Below are positions 10,601-19,400 of a DNA stretch of 64,000 bases, in pieces. Where the stretch lies: contig NZ_CP097263.1 of NCBI RefSeq assembly GCF_028622115.1, forward strand, positions 1,612,001 through 1,676,000, read 5' to 3'. Each line of letters begins with the position of its first letter. Within the stretch, counting starts at the first letter, position 1. The position numbers were made by a program, and so were the translations under genes. This DNA is from Kutzneria chonburiensis. GTDB taxonomy: Bacteria > Actinomycetota > Actinomycetes > Mycobacteriales > Pseudonocardiaceae. Under the pieces are notes generated by a model. It did no database searches, had not been told where the DNA came from, and saw only the letters and a list, made by a program, of their open reading frames with translations.

Positions 10601-10763
10601 GCAACGGGGGCAGTGGCCGGCCGTCCACGGCGTCGCCGATGATCTCCAGGTTGATCGGGATCTGGGCCCGGTGCTTGGTCGGGTCCTGGGGCGCGGCGCC
10701 GATCAGTGTGGCCAGCCCGGTGCGCAGCCACGGCAGGAACGAGTAGGCGTTCGGGGTCGTCAC
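7674..10763 (-). CDS. unassigned 1029-aa protein, gene 4 of six-gene operon
   Basis: The 1029-aa product starts with GTG overlapping the stop of the Kelch gene (GTGA, 4 bp). No signal peptide or membrane helix is present. The N-terminal ~300 residues look like a compact domain: YSFLPWLRTGL at the start, then VGHTVQVYGPGDVIG, WVTNFEPNFLAHIEFYDEDY and LWRYSPA. The C-terminal part contains LWREYPTDQRGSVFRQFWDER and PDIYLLGFDLTAAQA. General layout (large, soluble, aromatic-rich, no repeats) resembles the 1717- and 609-aa partners, and the three may be a co-evolved set. I cannot assign a family or activity. Overlaps on both sides make equimolar, co-translational production likely. Confidence 0.85.
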   Translation of the reverse strand: MTTPNAYSFLPWLRTGLATLIGAAPQDPTKHRAQIPINLEIIGDAVDGRPLPPLPVGHTVQVYGPGDVIGVDPRAVSRTEPREWVTNFEPNFLAHIEFYDEDYLWRYSPAATDTSRNVRPWLALIVLAADQDGNGVEFTEGATPPGPLPFITVKDPAATLPPPDELGAWAHVHVNGEIVGTTPTNDPTAALAGLEQVLAQNADNACCRLICPRHLKPETGYHAFLVPSYENGRLAGLGQPPTAGATDASWGPAAGGSQLPYYHRWFFRTGTAGDFEFLVRLLHPYTAKDPVGRRDMDVHEPAGPGLPPITTPADIHGVLKLGGALRLPEDHQDVWDAWDTTGGVTYPQHPFQQALAALINLAEDYKKPGGATDPVITPPLYGRWHALTRRLVTDDQGRPIVDPQHPDWVHRLNLDPRFRVAANYGTRVVQEHKDEYMNAAWAQIGDVVAANNKIRAAQLAREVGHALQGKHVTPQPAATALAPAAPGGRPLRLTAPAHPRVTDADQTVGYQVAASNIGAAPVSPTMRRATRPASRLIKSLFTDDRQGNNALLPKMELGTVTAAPAWVVPEAVVTPAKLDGALHPVPTFDDDPVGKLPFSSNFQLSVPEDNLPPPSTGGQQDSHDAANFKDALRDMYHGFDAAAVGGSTAARPPLPVAAVTDVTMNGLRADLTVPRNLLASVNLPPRLRSVSAFAATDTPDQPIDVVMAYPVIDLPMFRPLLALSVDLFVPNLNLVPPNTVTLLDTNQEFIESYLVGLNHELGREMLWREYPTDQRGSVFRQFWDERTALSTPGESEQQRRQRLYDITPIDTWGKRPLGANNNRRPANDQQDTLVLIIRGELLKKYPTAAIYAQAAVWQDDHGKERLPCEPLDPNHPTDKEIRMPLWECKVEPDIYLLGFDLTAAQAKGDGVTDPGWFFVIKERPGDPRFGADIDTDGPVELWDDLSWPLLDPGDRHGFLQFGDGVSVTLNDLSGEYAQDPLMTAQHDEDTAVAWQPGISSADVAYLLFQAPVLLAVHAQEMLPHDDTAQ

Positions 10764-11902
10764 GGCGTGAACACCTCCGCGGCGGTGAGCAGGTCGTCCA
10801 CGTCCGGCGTGCTGGCGGCCAGCCCGGACCGGGCGGTGCCGCCGAGCACCAGCACGCTGTGGTCGGCCAGCGCGACGGCGGCGAAGCCCCAGCGGCCGGC
10901 GGTCAGCCCGGTCACCGTTGTCCAGGGCTGCGCGGCCGACGGGTCGTAGACCAGGGTGCTGGGGAAGCCGGTGTCGTTGCGGGTGCTGTCGGTGCCGCCG
11001 ACAATAACGGCCTTGCCGTTACCTAGCGGGGCGGCGCGGTGGAACTCCCGGCCGGCCGGCATCGTGGCCTGCGCCTGCCAGCCGCCACCCTGCGTGTACA
11101 GCTCGGCGGTCTTGCGGCTGAACGGGTCGAACGTGCCGTCGCCGCCGGCCTGCGGGGCCGCGCCACCCGTGACGAGGACGGTGGTCGGGGTCAACAAGGT
11201 CGCCTGGTGATGGCTGCGCGCCACGGCCATGCTCGGGGCCGGGGACCACTTGTCGTTGGTCGGGTCGTACAGCTCGCACAGCGCCAACTGGGCCTCGCCG
11301 CGGCCGGTCGCCGTCACGCCGCCACACACCAGCACCTGGCCGTTGTCGAAGACCACGGCGGTGTGGCCGTAGCGGGCGTCGGCCATCGGGGCCTTGGTCG
11401 TCCACTTGGTACCGTCAAAAAGCTCTACAGTGGACAGTGCGCGCACGGTGTCGCTGCCGGTCGGCACGGTCGCGCCGCCGATGACCAGGACCTGTTTGTT
11501 CTTCAACCGCACTGCGGCGTGGCCCCAGCGGCCGCCTTGCAGCGCCGGCCCCTGCGACCAGGTGTTCTTCGTATGATCGTATCGTTCCACGGTGGTCAGG
11601 CCGGGGGAGTTGGGCGTGGCGAGGCCGCCGGTGACCAGCGCGTCGCCACCGTCAAGGTCGGTCAGTGCGTGCAGCATCCGGGCGCCGAGCATCGTGCTGC
11701 CCTGCCACGCCTTGGTGCTCGGCGTGTAGTGCGCGGCGGAGTTGACCGGCGTGCCCGACTTGTCGGCGCCGCCGGCCACCAGGACGGTGTCGTCGGCCAA
11801 CCGGACCGCGTTGTCGTGCTGGCCGCGCCAGCTGGCCGCCGCGGGCAGGTGGCCGGCGGAGGCCCAGTTGCCGGTGGTCATGGCGTCGAACCCTTCGCTC
11901 AT
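10760..11902 (-). CDS. Kelch-repeat beta-propeller protein
   Basis: The 380-aa protein is almost entirely Kelch repeats. Seven blade motifs ending in a Gly-Gly doublet are visible (VLVAGG, ALVTGG, VLVIGG, VLVCGG, VLVTGG, AVIVGG, VLVLGG), each followed by a Tyr/Trp-bearing strand, which predicts one closed propeller. There is no signal peptide, unlike secreted Kelch galactose oxidases, and no extra catalytic domain. ATG at 11902 overlaps the upstream stop (ATGA); an alternative longer frame reaching 12487 is a shadow of the upstream gene. The C-terminus (AEVFTP) matches the end of the upstream giant protein (TEVFTP), so this gene is probably a duplicate of that protein's C-terminal propeller. 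Likely a binding or scaffold module. Confidence 0.85.
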   Translation of the reverse strand: MSEGFDAMTTGNWASAGHLPAAASWRGQHDNAVRLADDTVLVAGGADKSGTPVNSAAHYTPSTKAWQGSTMLGARMLHALTDLDGGDALVTGGLATPNSPGLTTVERYDHTKNTWSQGPALQGGRWGHAAVRLKNKQVLVIGGATVPTGSDTVRALSTVELFDGTKWTTKAPMADARYGHTAVVFDNGQVLVCGGVTATGRGEAQLALCELYDPTNDKWSPAPSMAVARSHHQATLLTPTTVLVTGGAAPQAGGDGTFDPFSRKTAELYTQGGGWQAQATMPAGREFHRAAPLGNGKAVIVGGTDSTRNDTGFPSTLVYDPSAAQPWTTVTGLTAGRWGFAAVALADHSVLVLGGTARSGLAASTPDVDDLLTAAEVFTP

Positions 11903-14900
11903 GGGGTGAAGACCTCGGTGGTGGCGGTGTCCCCGCCCGCGACCAGTAGCCGGCCGTCGAACAGCTCGGCCGCCGCGAAGCCGGCCCGACCGGCCGTCAG
12001 CCCGCCGGTGCCGGTCCAGGTTCCGTTGGGGTTGAACACATGTACGCTCGCGTAGCCGCCCTGGCTGATGCCGGTGCCGCCGATGACCAGCACCTGGCCG
12101 CCGCGCGTGCGCACTGCCCGGTGCCGGCTGCGCCCGCCCGGCATGGGGGCCGCGGCCGTCCAGGTCGTGCCGGTGGAGTCGCAGATCTCTGCCGTGGCAA
12201 CGCTGTCCGGGTTGAACACTCCGTTGGCGTCGAGGCCGACAGCATCGCCACCGGTGACCAGGATGCGGTCGTCGGTGAGTCGGATCGCCTGATGACCCTT
12301 GCGTGGCACGAGAAGGCTGCCGGTCGGCGTCCAGTGGCCGGTGCTGGCGTCGTAGCGTTCGCAGTACGCCAGCGCGGTGTCGCCGGCCCCGGTCCACCGC
12401 GAGCCGCCGATGACCAGCACGTTTCCGTTGGCCAGCAACACGGCCTGATGGCCGGCGCGGGCATCGGCCATCGACGCGAGCTGCCATTCGTTGCCGTTGA
12501 GCCGTTCCGAGCTGGCCAGCGTCCCATTGGCCCCGACGCCACCGGCGACGATGATCGTGCCATCGGCGAAGGCGGTGGCAGTGTGGCCGGCGCGGGCTTC
12601 GTGCAGCGCCGTGGATGTGGTCCAGGTGCCGGCGATCGGATCGTAGACCTCGACCGAGTTCAGCGGCTGGTCATCCGCGCCAAGGCCGCCGGCCACCAAC
12701 ACATGTCCGTTGGCCAGCTTGGTCGTGGTATGCCCTCGGCGGGCAGTGGTCAGCGATCCCGTTGCCGTCCAGGACGTTGTGACTGGATCGAACAGCACTG
12801 CCGTGTTGACCGGGACGCCGCTGGCATCGGCGCCGCCGACGATCAGGATCTTGCGGTTGTCCAGCAGCACAGCGTCCACATCGGACAGTGCGGCCGGCAG
12901 ATCGCCGCCGGCGGTCCAGGTCTGCGGCTTGGCCGGCGAGGCAGCCGCATCGGATTCCGGGACCACGTGCAACTGCCCGGCCAGGCTGCTGTCGGCGCCG
13001 ATCCAGTCGGCCATCGCCTCGTTCGCGGCCGTCTCGCTCAGGAAGCTGACCGGACCGTCCAGCGGGGACACCGCCGGCACGTTGTTGCGGACATAGGTGA
13101 TGACGTAGCGCTGGTCGGCGACCCGCACGGTGTCGTCCGGCGCGAACGGCTGCCGCCGACTACTGTCCTGTTGGGACAGTACGGACCGGCTGGTGCTGCT
13201 GCCGCACAACAACTGTGTGTGCACCGCCGGGCTGATGTTCACCAGCGGCTTGCGCACCCGGGTCGTGGTGGCCGCCCGCAGCAGTCGGGCGGCCGGAGCC
13301 GGCTGCTGGCCCCGGTTGTCGATGATGATCTGCTCGTACCGGGTGCTGCGGCGGACCGCGCGGGCCGACGCCAGCCGGCCGCCGGCCCCGGCCACCTCCA
13401 GGCCCGCGTCCTGGTTCTGGTACGCCGACTGGGACAACTTCTCCGCGTCCGTCATGGTCTGGAACTGGGCCATGGCGAACTTGTCGGCCACCGTCGACAC
13501 CTGCACCAACGTGGTGTCGGCCGGCCGCACCGAGAAGCGCTTGCCGTCGCTGGGCAGCTGCGCGCCCACCCGGTCGATCCGCACGTTCAGCGGCAGCGCG
13601 CGTTGCCGGATGAACAGCGTGCCGAGGGGATGCAGCACCGGATCGCCGACGTCGTCCGGCGGGCGCAGCGTGACCAGCGGATTCGTGCCGCCGGTCGGCA
13701 GCCGGGTCTGCCAGCCCTCCAGCTTGGTGATCTCACGGGCCAGCAGCGGCAGCACCGGCACGCGCGGCAGCGTGGTATCGCGCTCCTCGCCCCAGCTGAT
13801 GTCGAAGTCGGCCGAGATCTCGAAGAACAGCAGGGAGATGGAGCCGCGGCCCTTGGCCCGCCACGGCGCCGGGCCGGACAGCGCGAAGTCGAGGTCGATG
13901 CCGAACACGCCGACCCCGAACGCCTTGAGCGAGACGCCGGCCGACACCTCGATGACAAACGCGAACGGCGAGATCTGGAACAGAGCGTCGAACGAGAGGT
14001 GGCCCTCGATGAAGAACTCGCTGAACCCCAGCTGGAGCTGGGCCGACGCGCCGAACTGGACGGTGTTGCTTGTCACCGCGAAGTAGCCCTGCACGCGGAT
14101 CAGCTCGCCCGGCCGGTTCAGGATGTCCACGCTGATCCGGTCGGGCACCGGGAACGGCAGCGCCGGCGGTCGGAAGGAAGGGTGGAAGCCGCCGACCGTG
14201 AGCACGAAGTCGGGGTTGTCGCCCCAGGCCACCAGCAGGCCCATGCCACCGTCGATGGTGACGGTGAGGATGTGCGAGTCGAAGATCTCCGCGTAGAACC
14301 AGAGGCGGGACTTGTCCACCTCGAGCGCGCCGACGAAGGCCACCTGCAACACCAGCAGCGGCAGCTGCTCGGTGGGCAGCACGCACTTGAGCAGGCCCAG
14401 TATCGCCACGTTGCCCGGCGGAACCTCCACGATCACGCCAAGCGACACGCTGACCAGCGTCGGCGTGCCCCAGCCGATCTTGGCCATCGGCCCGATCAGG
14501 AAGGAGCCCTGGCGAGGCGGGAAGAACGCCCGCAGGTCCGACAGCACGCGAGGCGCGTTGGCGATCACGTCCTTCGGGAACAGGACCGACTCGATCGAGC
14601 CGCTGCGCACCCCCTCGACCAGCGCGGTCAGGTTCATGCCGCGATTGAGGCCGAGCACACCGCCCACCGCCAGCAGGGTGAAGCCGTAGCCCAGCTGGAT
14701 GCCGCCGCCGCCGAACTCGGTCGCGATCACCACGAGCAGCGAGAACCCGTTGGTGCCGTCCGGCATTCTCGTGCTGATCAGCCCGATCGCCGTCAGCTCG
14801 ACCAGTCCCGCGAACTCCAGCTGCAGCGCACCCGCATACTCGCCGCGATCCGGGTCCGCCGACAGGAAACCGCCACCCTTGACGATACCCGCGTCGACCT

Positions 14901-16407
14901 CGAGGCCGATCCCCGTCGGGGGCTTGAACCCGAGGTCCAGCTGCGCCGGGCCGACGTTGCCGCCACCGTCCGGAAAGGACAAGTCGACCAGCACGCCCAG
15001 CCGGTCGACGCTGGCCTTGATCGGGCCAAGCGCCACCGTGAAACCCGCCGAGAGCTCCACCGGCACCCGGCCGCCGTCAACCGACGCCGACAGGTACACC
15101 TGCTGGATCTCCACCGGCCCCAGCTCGATGTGCACCGGCACCTGCACCTGCAGCCCACCGCCCCCGGTGAACCGCAGCCCGCCGGCCGGGTCGAACACGA
15201 ACCCCACCTGGAAGTCCGACTCCAGATGCAGGCCGCGCAGCACCGTCGCGATGAACCCGTCCCCCTGCGACGTGTCGATCACCAACTTGCCGCCGGACAA
15301 CTCCCCGGACACCGTCGGCACCCCATGCGCATGCCCGGTGCCGAGGTCGACGACGAGCTCCATGCCCATCGACAGCGTCACGGCGCCGACTTCCAGCCGG
15401 CTGCCGCCGGCCTGTCCGATGAGGACGAACGGCTGTTCCGGCTTCGCGGTCAAGGACAGCGTGGCTGAGCCGTCGAGTTGGCCGCTGGACGGCGGTTGCA
15501 CCGTGAGGTTGAACGGTGGCCGCAGCTCGCCGCTGGTGCCGACGGGGAAGTCGACGTTGACGGCGAGATTGCCGTCCCACCAGGGCTGGAGGCCATGCGG
15601 TCGCACTGTGGCGGCGCCGGAACCAGGGAGCACGGCCTCGAACCGCAGCCCCTGCCCGTCGGCGGTAGGCGTGAGATCAAGGGCGAATGCTTGCAGCTGT
15701 GGGGGATTGCCGTCGGCGGCTGGGATGAACAGCGCGGGCAGCCCGGCCGTGGTGAGCACGTCCTCCAGGACGCCGAACAGCTTGGCGGCGTCGAAGGCGC
15801 CGGTGCCCCAGCCGTAGAGGCGGGCCAACTGGCCGGCCGGGTTGGTGAGCGCGGGCAGCAGTCGGTCGAGGTGGACCGACACCGATTCGTACGGCGGCGC
15901 GGCAGGATTAGTCGGGTCACCGGAGTGGAACGTTCGTTCGACCACGCCGAGCAGCGTGAACACCGGCGGGCTCAGCACCGCGGCCAGCAGCCGGTCGACC
16001 AGCTTGCCCGGCAGGCCGTCAACGAGGGCGTCGATCTGCGCCTGCGTGATGCCCGGCAGCCCCGGGCCCGCGCTGCGGATCGCCGCGGCCACTTCGGACA
16101 GTGCCGCCTCGATCCGGCCGACCTGCGTGACCACTTCGGTTGCCGCGGCCGCCATGTCGACCGCGTGGCCTGCCTCGATCGCGTCGGTCAGGCGGTGCAC
16201 CGCCGGTGCCAGCGCGTCGGCGGCGTTGCCGACCGTTGTGCGGGCGTTGGTGATCGCTGCCGTGGTGAGGAACTGCGGCGGGAACAGCACACCGAGGTCT
16301 TCGAAGGTGCCGAGCACCTGCTCGTCGTCCAGGAAGCCGCCGGCCGGCCGCCAGAGCGCGGCGAGCGCGGTCGCGAGCCGTTCCAGCACACCGGGCTGGT
16401 CCGCCAT
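11899..16407 (-). CDS. giant beta-rich protein (DUF6603-like) with C-terminal Kelch propeller
   Basis: This 1502-aa protein has three parts. Residues 1-~300 are helical with short beta segments. About 330-870 is a long series of alternating-residue beta strands with Gly turns (for example QVQVPVHIELGPVEIQQVYLS), resembling what I recall of the DUF6603 architecture; that assignment is tentative. About 1160-1502 is a Kelch propeller with seven Gly-Gly blade motifs (ILIVGG through LLVAGG). No signal peptide is visible. Start chosen at ATG 16407 because GGAGGG lies just upstream; the frame extends 40 codons further but those overlap the preceding gene. It begins 13 bp after the protease stop. The amphipathic beta block could be an elongated sheet or groove; function unknown. 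Confidence 0.8.
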   Translation of the reverse strand: MADQPGVLERLATALAALWRPAGGFLDDEQVLGTFEDLGVLFPPQFLTTAAITNARTTVGNAADALAPAVHRLTDAIEAGHAVDMAAAATEVVTQVGRIEAALSEVAAAIRSAGPGLPGITQAQIDALVDGLPGKLVDRLLAAVLSPPVFTLLGVVERTFHSGDPTNPAAPPYESVSVHLDRLLPALTNPAGQLARLYGWGTGAFDAAKLFGVLEDVLTTAGLPALFIPAADGNPPQLQAFALDLTPTADGQGLRFEAVLPGSGAATVRPHGLQPWWDGNLAVNVDFPVGTSGELRPPFNLTVQPPSSGQLDGSATLSLTAKPEQPFVLIGQAGGSRLEVGAVTLSMGMELVVDLGTGHAHGVPTVSGELSGGKLVIDTSQGDGFIATVLRGLHLESDFQVGFVFDPAGGLRFTGGGGLQVQVPVHIELGPVEIQQVYLSASVDGGRVPVELSAGFTVALGPIKASVDRLGVLVDLSFPDGGGNVGPAQLDLGFKPPTGIGLEVDAGIVKGGGFLSADPDRGEYAGALQLEFAGLVELTAIGLISTRMPDGTNGFSLLVVIATEFGGGGIQLGYGFTLLAVGGVLGLNRGMNLTALVEGVRSGSIESVLFPKDVIANAPRVLSDLRAFFPPRQGSFLIGPMAKIGWGTPTLVSVSLGVIVEVPPGNVAILGLLKCVLPTEQLPLLVLQVAFVGALEVDKSRLWFYAEIFDSHILTVTIDGGMGLLVAWGDNPDFVLTVGGFHPSFRPPALPFPVPDRISVDILNRPGELIRVQGYFAVTSNTVQFGASAQLQLGFSEFFIEGHLSFDALFQISPFAFVIEVSAGVSLKAFGVGVFGIDLDFALSGPAPWRAKGRGSISLLFFEISADFDISWGEERDTTLPRVPVLPLLAREITKLEGWQTRLPTGGTNPLVTLRPPDDVGDPVLHPLGTLFIRQRALPLNVRIDRVGAQLPSDGKRFSVRPADTTLVQVSTVADKFAMAQFQTMTDAEKLSQSAYQNQDAGLEVAGAGGRLASARAVRRSTRYEQIIIDNRGQQPAPAARLLRAATTTRVRKPLVNISPAVHTQLLCGSSTSRSVLSQQDSSRRQPFAPDDTVRVADQRYVITYVRNNVPAVSPLDGPVSFLSETAANEAMADWIGADSSLAGQLHVVPESDAAASPAKPQTWTAGGDLPAALSDVDAVLLDNRKILIVGGADASGVPVNTAVLFDPVTTSWTATGSLTTARRGHTTTKLANGHVLVAGGLGADDQPLNSVEVYDPIAGTWTTSTALHEARAGHTATAFADGTIIVAGGVGANGTLASSERLNGNEWQLASMADARAGHQAVLLANGNVLVIGGSRWTGAGDTALAYCERYDASTGHWTPTGSLLVPRKGHQAIRLTDDRILVTGGDAVGLDANGVFNPDSVATAEICDSTGTTWTAAAPMPGGRSRHRAVRTRGGQVLVIGGTGISQGGYASVHVFNPNGTWTGTGGLTAGRAGFAAAELFDGRLLVAGGDTATTEVFTP

Positions 16408-16420
16408 GAGTCGCCCTCCC

Positions 16421-19400
16421 TCACCCTCGCCCGAGGGCGTCGAGGATCTCCGCGTACGTCTTGCCGGCCAGCGACGGCACCGCCGCGTGCGCTTTGTCCA
16501 GCGCTGTCCGCAGCGCCGGGCTGGCATACGGCGCGACGCCCGCCCGTAGTTCGTCGAGCACCACGTCCACCGGCCGATCGCCGATCAGGGTTGGCACCGT
16601 GGCCGCCGGATCCCTCGGCAGCCGGCTGAGCAGCTGTGCCAGCGCCGCACCTCCGCCGCGCCGCCACAGAAGCAACACCCGGCGGTTGCTGCGGACCAGC
16701 GAAGTCAGCTCGTCCTGGTGGTCCTGCCACAGGGCCGTCACCGCCCGGCCGGCCGGCGAGGCAGCCAGGTCCGTGCGGAACCGCTCCGATTCGAGCGCGG
16801 GCTCCGCCGTGACGGCGCTGCCGCGGGCATTGTCGACGGTGGCCACATCCAGGTCGATGCCGTCTTTCTTGAGGCGCGACAACACGTCGTCGATGTGGAG
16901 GGCGTATCCGTTGCCGTTGTCGTCGAACTGATAGAGCAGACCGATGACCTCGAGCACCGGCAGCCCGTCGGGTCTGGTTGTGCCGAGGTCATTGACCAGC
17001 ACGGCTCCGGAATCGCCCTTGACCAGGAAGTAGGTCGTCTGGCCCGGTGCGGCCTTCGGGTTCGGACGGGGCTTGACGATCATGAGGCGATCGCCGACGG
17101 CATGACCGGGAACGAGGGTGGCGGTGCCGCCGGTGAGACCAGTACGCGCACCGAATTTGCGGACGTTGTAAGGCACAGTATCCGAGTAGTCCTCGGGCTC
17201 AAGGGTGTGTTTGCCGGTCACCTTGCCGAGGCCACGGATCTCCGGCGCCCACGGCCGCTTCACGATCCTGATGACGGCCTCGTCGCGTTCGAACGGCGCC
17301 GGTTGCTCGGTGCCGACGCCGTAGAAGCCGATCGAGTCCGAGCAGAAGATCGAGTACGTCTCGCCGGTCGGCTGGCCTGCCTCCGACTTGCCGGGAATCG
17401 GCTTGAAAGTCTTTTCACCGTTGGCCACGTGCTCATTGGTGAGGCCGTAGGGCGTGGAGTGGGTGGCCGAGTCGACGAGAATGCAACCAAGAGTGCCGAA
17501 CCGCTCGGTCGCCGTTGCCGTGCCCCACTGCTGCTTTGTCGTCTGCGCGTCGAACATGCCGATGCGGTAGCCGCCGATAAGGATCTTTGCCTCATCGGCG
17601 TTCGTGTCGAGCTTGCCCGGATCGAGCACGCCCGGCGGCAGCTGCGCCGCCGCGGGGCGCGGGCCGCCGGCGGTGTCGACCACGTCGGTGGGCACGCCGT
17701 CGAATTCGGCCGGGATGAGCTGGTCCGCCGCCAGCCCGTCGGCCGTTGCCTTGTGCCGGACGTAGACCTTGATCGCGAGCTGGTCGGTGACGAGGTCATC
17801 GACCTCCTTGTGGCCGACACCGACGTACAGCACGCCGTCTCGGGCGAGCAGGCCCGCCCGCTCGCGGTCGATGATCGCCACGATGTCGTCGGCGGTAGTG
17901 GGCTTGGTCAGCGCGGCCAGCAGCTGGAGGTAGCTCAGCCCGGCGGGATCGGGCAGCACCTTGCGCACCTCGGCCAGTGCCGCTTGGAGTTCCGGGCTGG
18001 CGAACCGGGTGAACCCGGCGATGACCCGGTCAACGCACTCGGCCACCGGCACGCCGTTGAGCGTGGCGGGCACGACCAGTTCAGGGTTGTTGGCCATGCG
18101 GATCAGGAGCTGGAACAGGCCGGCCCCGCCGGTGCGATGCCAGGCGACCGCGACCCGTCGGTTGCCGTCGACCAGCCCGGTCAGCTCGGTCCCGTGCGCC
18201 GACCACAGGTCCAGCAGCCGGCGACCGGCGGCGCCGTTGGCCAGATCCTCCCGCAGCCGCGACAGCGTCGCCGTGTCCGGCGGCGTCACGCCCGGCAGCC
18301 AGCGCTTCACCGACGCGGCGTCCGCCGGCGCCGCGGCGGCCGACAACGCCGGCGCCAACTCGGGCGCGACCATGGCCAGCGCCGGGTGTTTGGGCGCCTC
18401 TGGCACCACGTTGATCTGGCCGAACTCGGTGGCCGTGGCCAGCGCCACCGGCAGGTGCTGGACGGTGGTGAAGTAGTCCAGGATGTCCTTCATCGGGATC
18501 GCCAGCGTCCACCGGTTCAGGATGGGCGGGTCCTCGCCGGGGTCCCGCGGTATCTGCTTCACCTCGTCGGTGTCGGTGTCGACGATGCCCGAGACCACCA
18601 GCCCGACAGCCTTGCCGGCGGAGTCCACAATGGACGCCCCGGAGTCGCCTTCCTGGCTGAAGCAGTAGTCGGTGATCCCCGGCTCCGGCGGATTGGCCTT
18701 GACCAGGATCAGGTTCTTGTAGGTGATGGTGTCGCCCTTGCCGCCGAACGCCTTGCCCTGCACGTTGATCGCCCGCACCATGCCGCCCGTGCCGCGGGTG
18801 CGGATGCCCCACTTCCACACGTCGAACGCCGGAACCGTGGTCAGCTGCTGGACGGTGAACTCGTGCACGCCGGTGATCGGGCCGATGCCGATGTTGTCCG
18901 CCGTCCACTTCGTACCCGGGTCCAGCCGGGCAAGTGCCGCGTCCACCACGCCGTTGCGCGCGCCGTAGTAGAACCGGCCGATCCGGTTCGAGCAGCAGCT
19001 GCACAGGATGTCGTCCGGGCCGTGCGGGTGGCGGATCTTCGTCGTGATGTCCGCGTTGTCCGTGCCCACCCGCTGGCCCAGCACGTGATGGTTGCTGACC
19101 AGGTACACGATGCTCGGGTCGGTCGTGTCGCGGAAGAAGCAGCCGATGGTGCCGTTGGCCGAGCTCGTGCCGGACTGTGCGGCGTCGGACGACACCATGA
19201 TGCCGCCCATCAGCACCTTCACCCGCTCGGTGCCCTGTACCAGTTCCGGCGTCGTCTCGTCCTTGTCGGACTCCGCCCGCAGCCGACCGCCCGGCCACCG
19301 CGGCGGTGTCGCCGGCCCGTCGTCCGCCGGTTCCTCGCTCAGGTCGACGACATCCGTCGGGATCCCGTCCACCTCGGCCGGGATCAGCTGCCCGGCCGGC

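Noticed and set aside
7692-10949. Plus-strand open frame of 1085 codons
   Set aside because: Antisense shadow of the 1029-aa operon gene; low-complexity Arg/Val/Gly composition and no ribosome-binding site.
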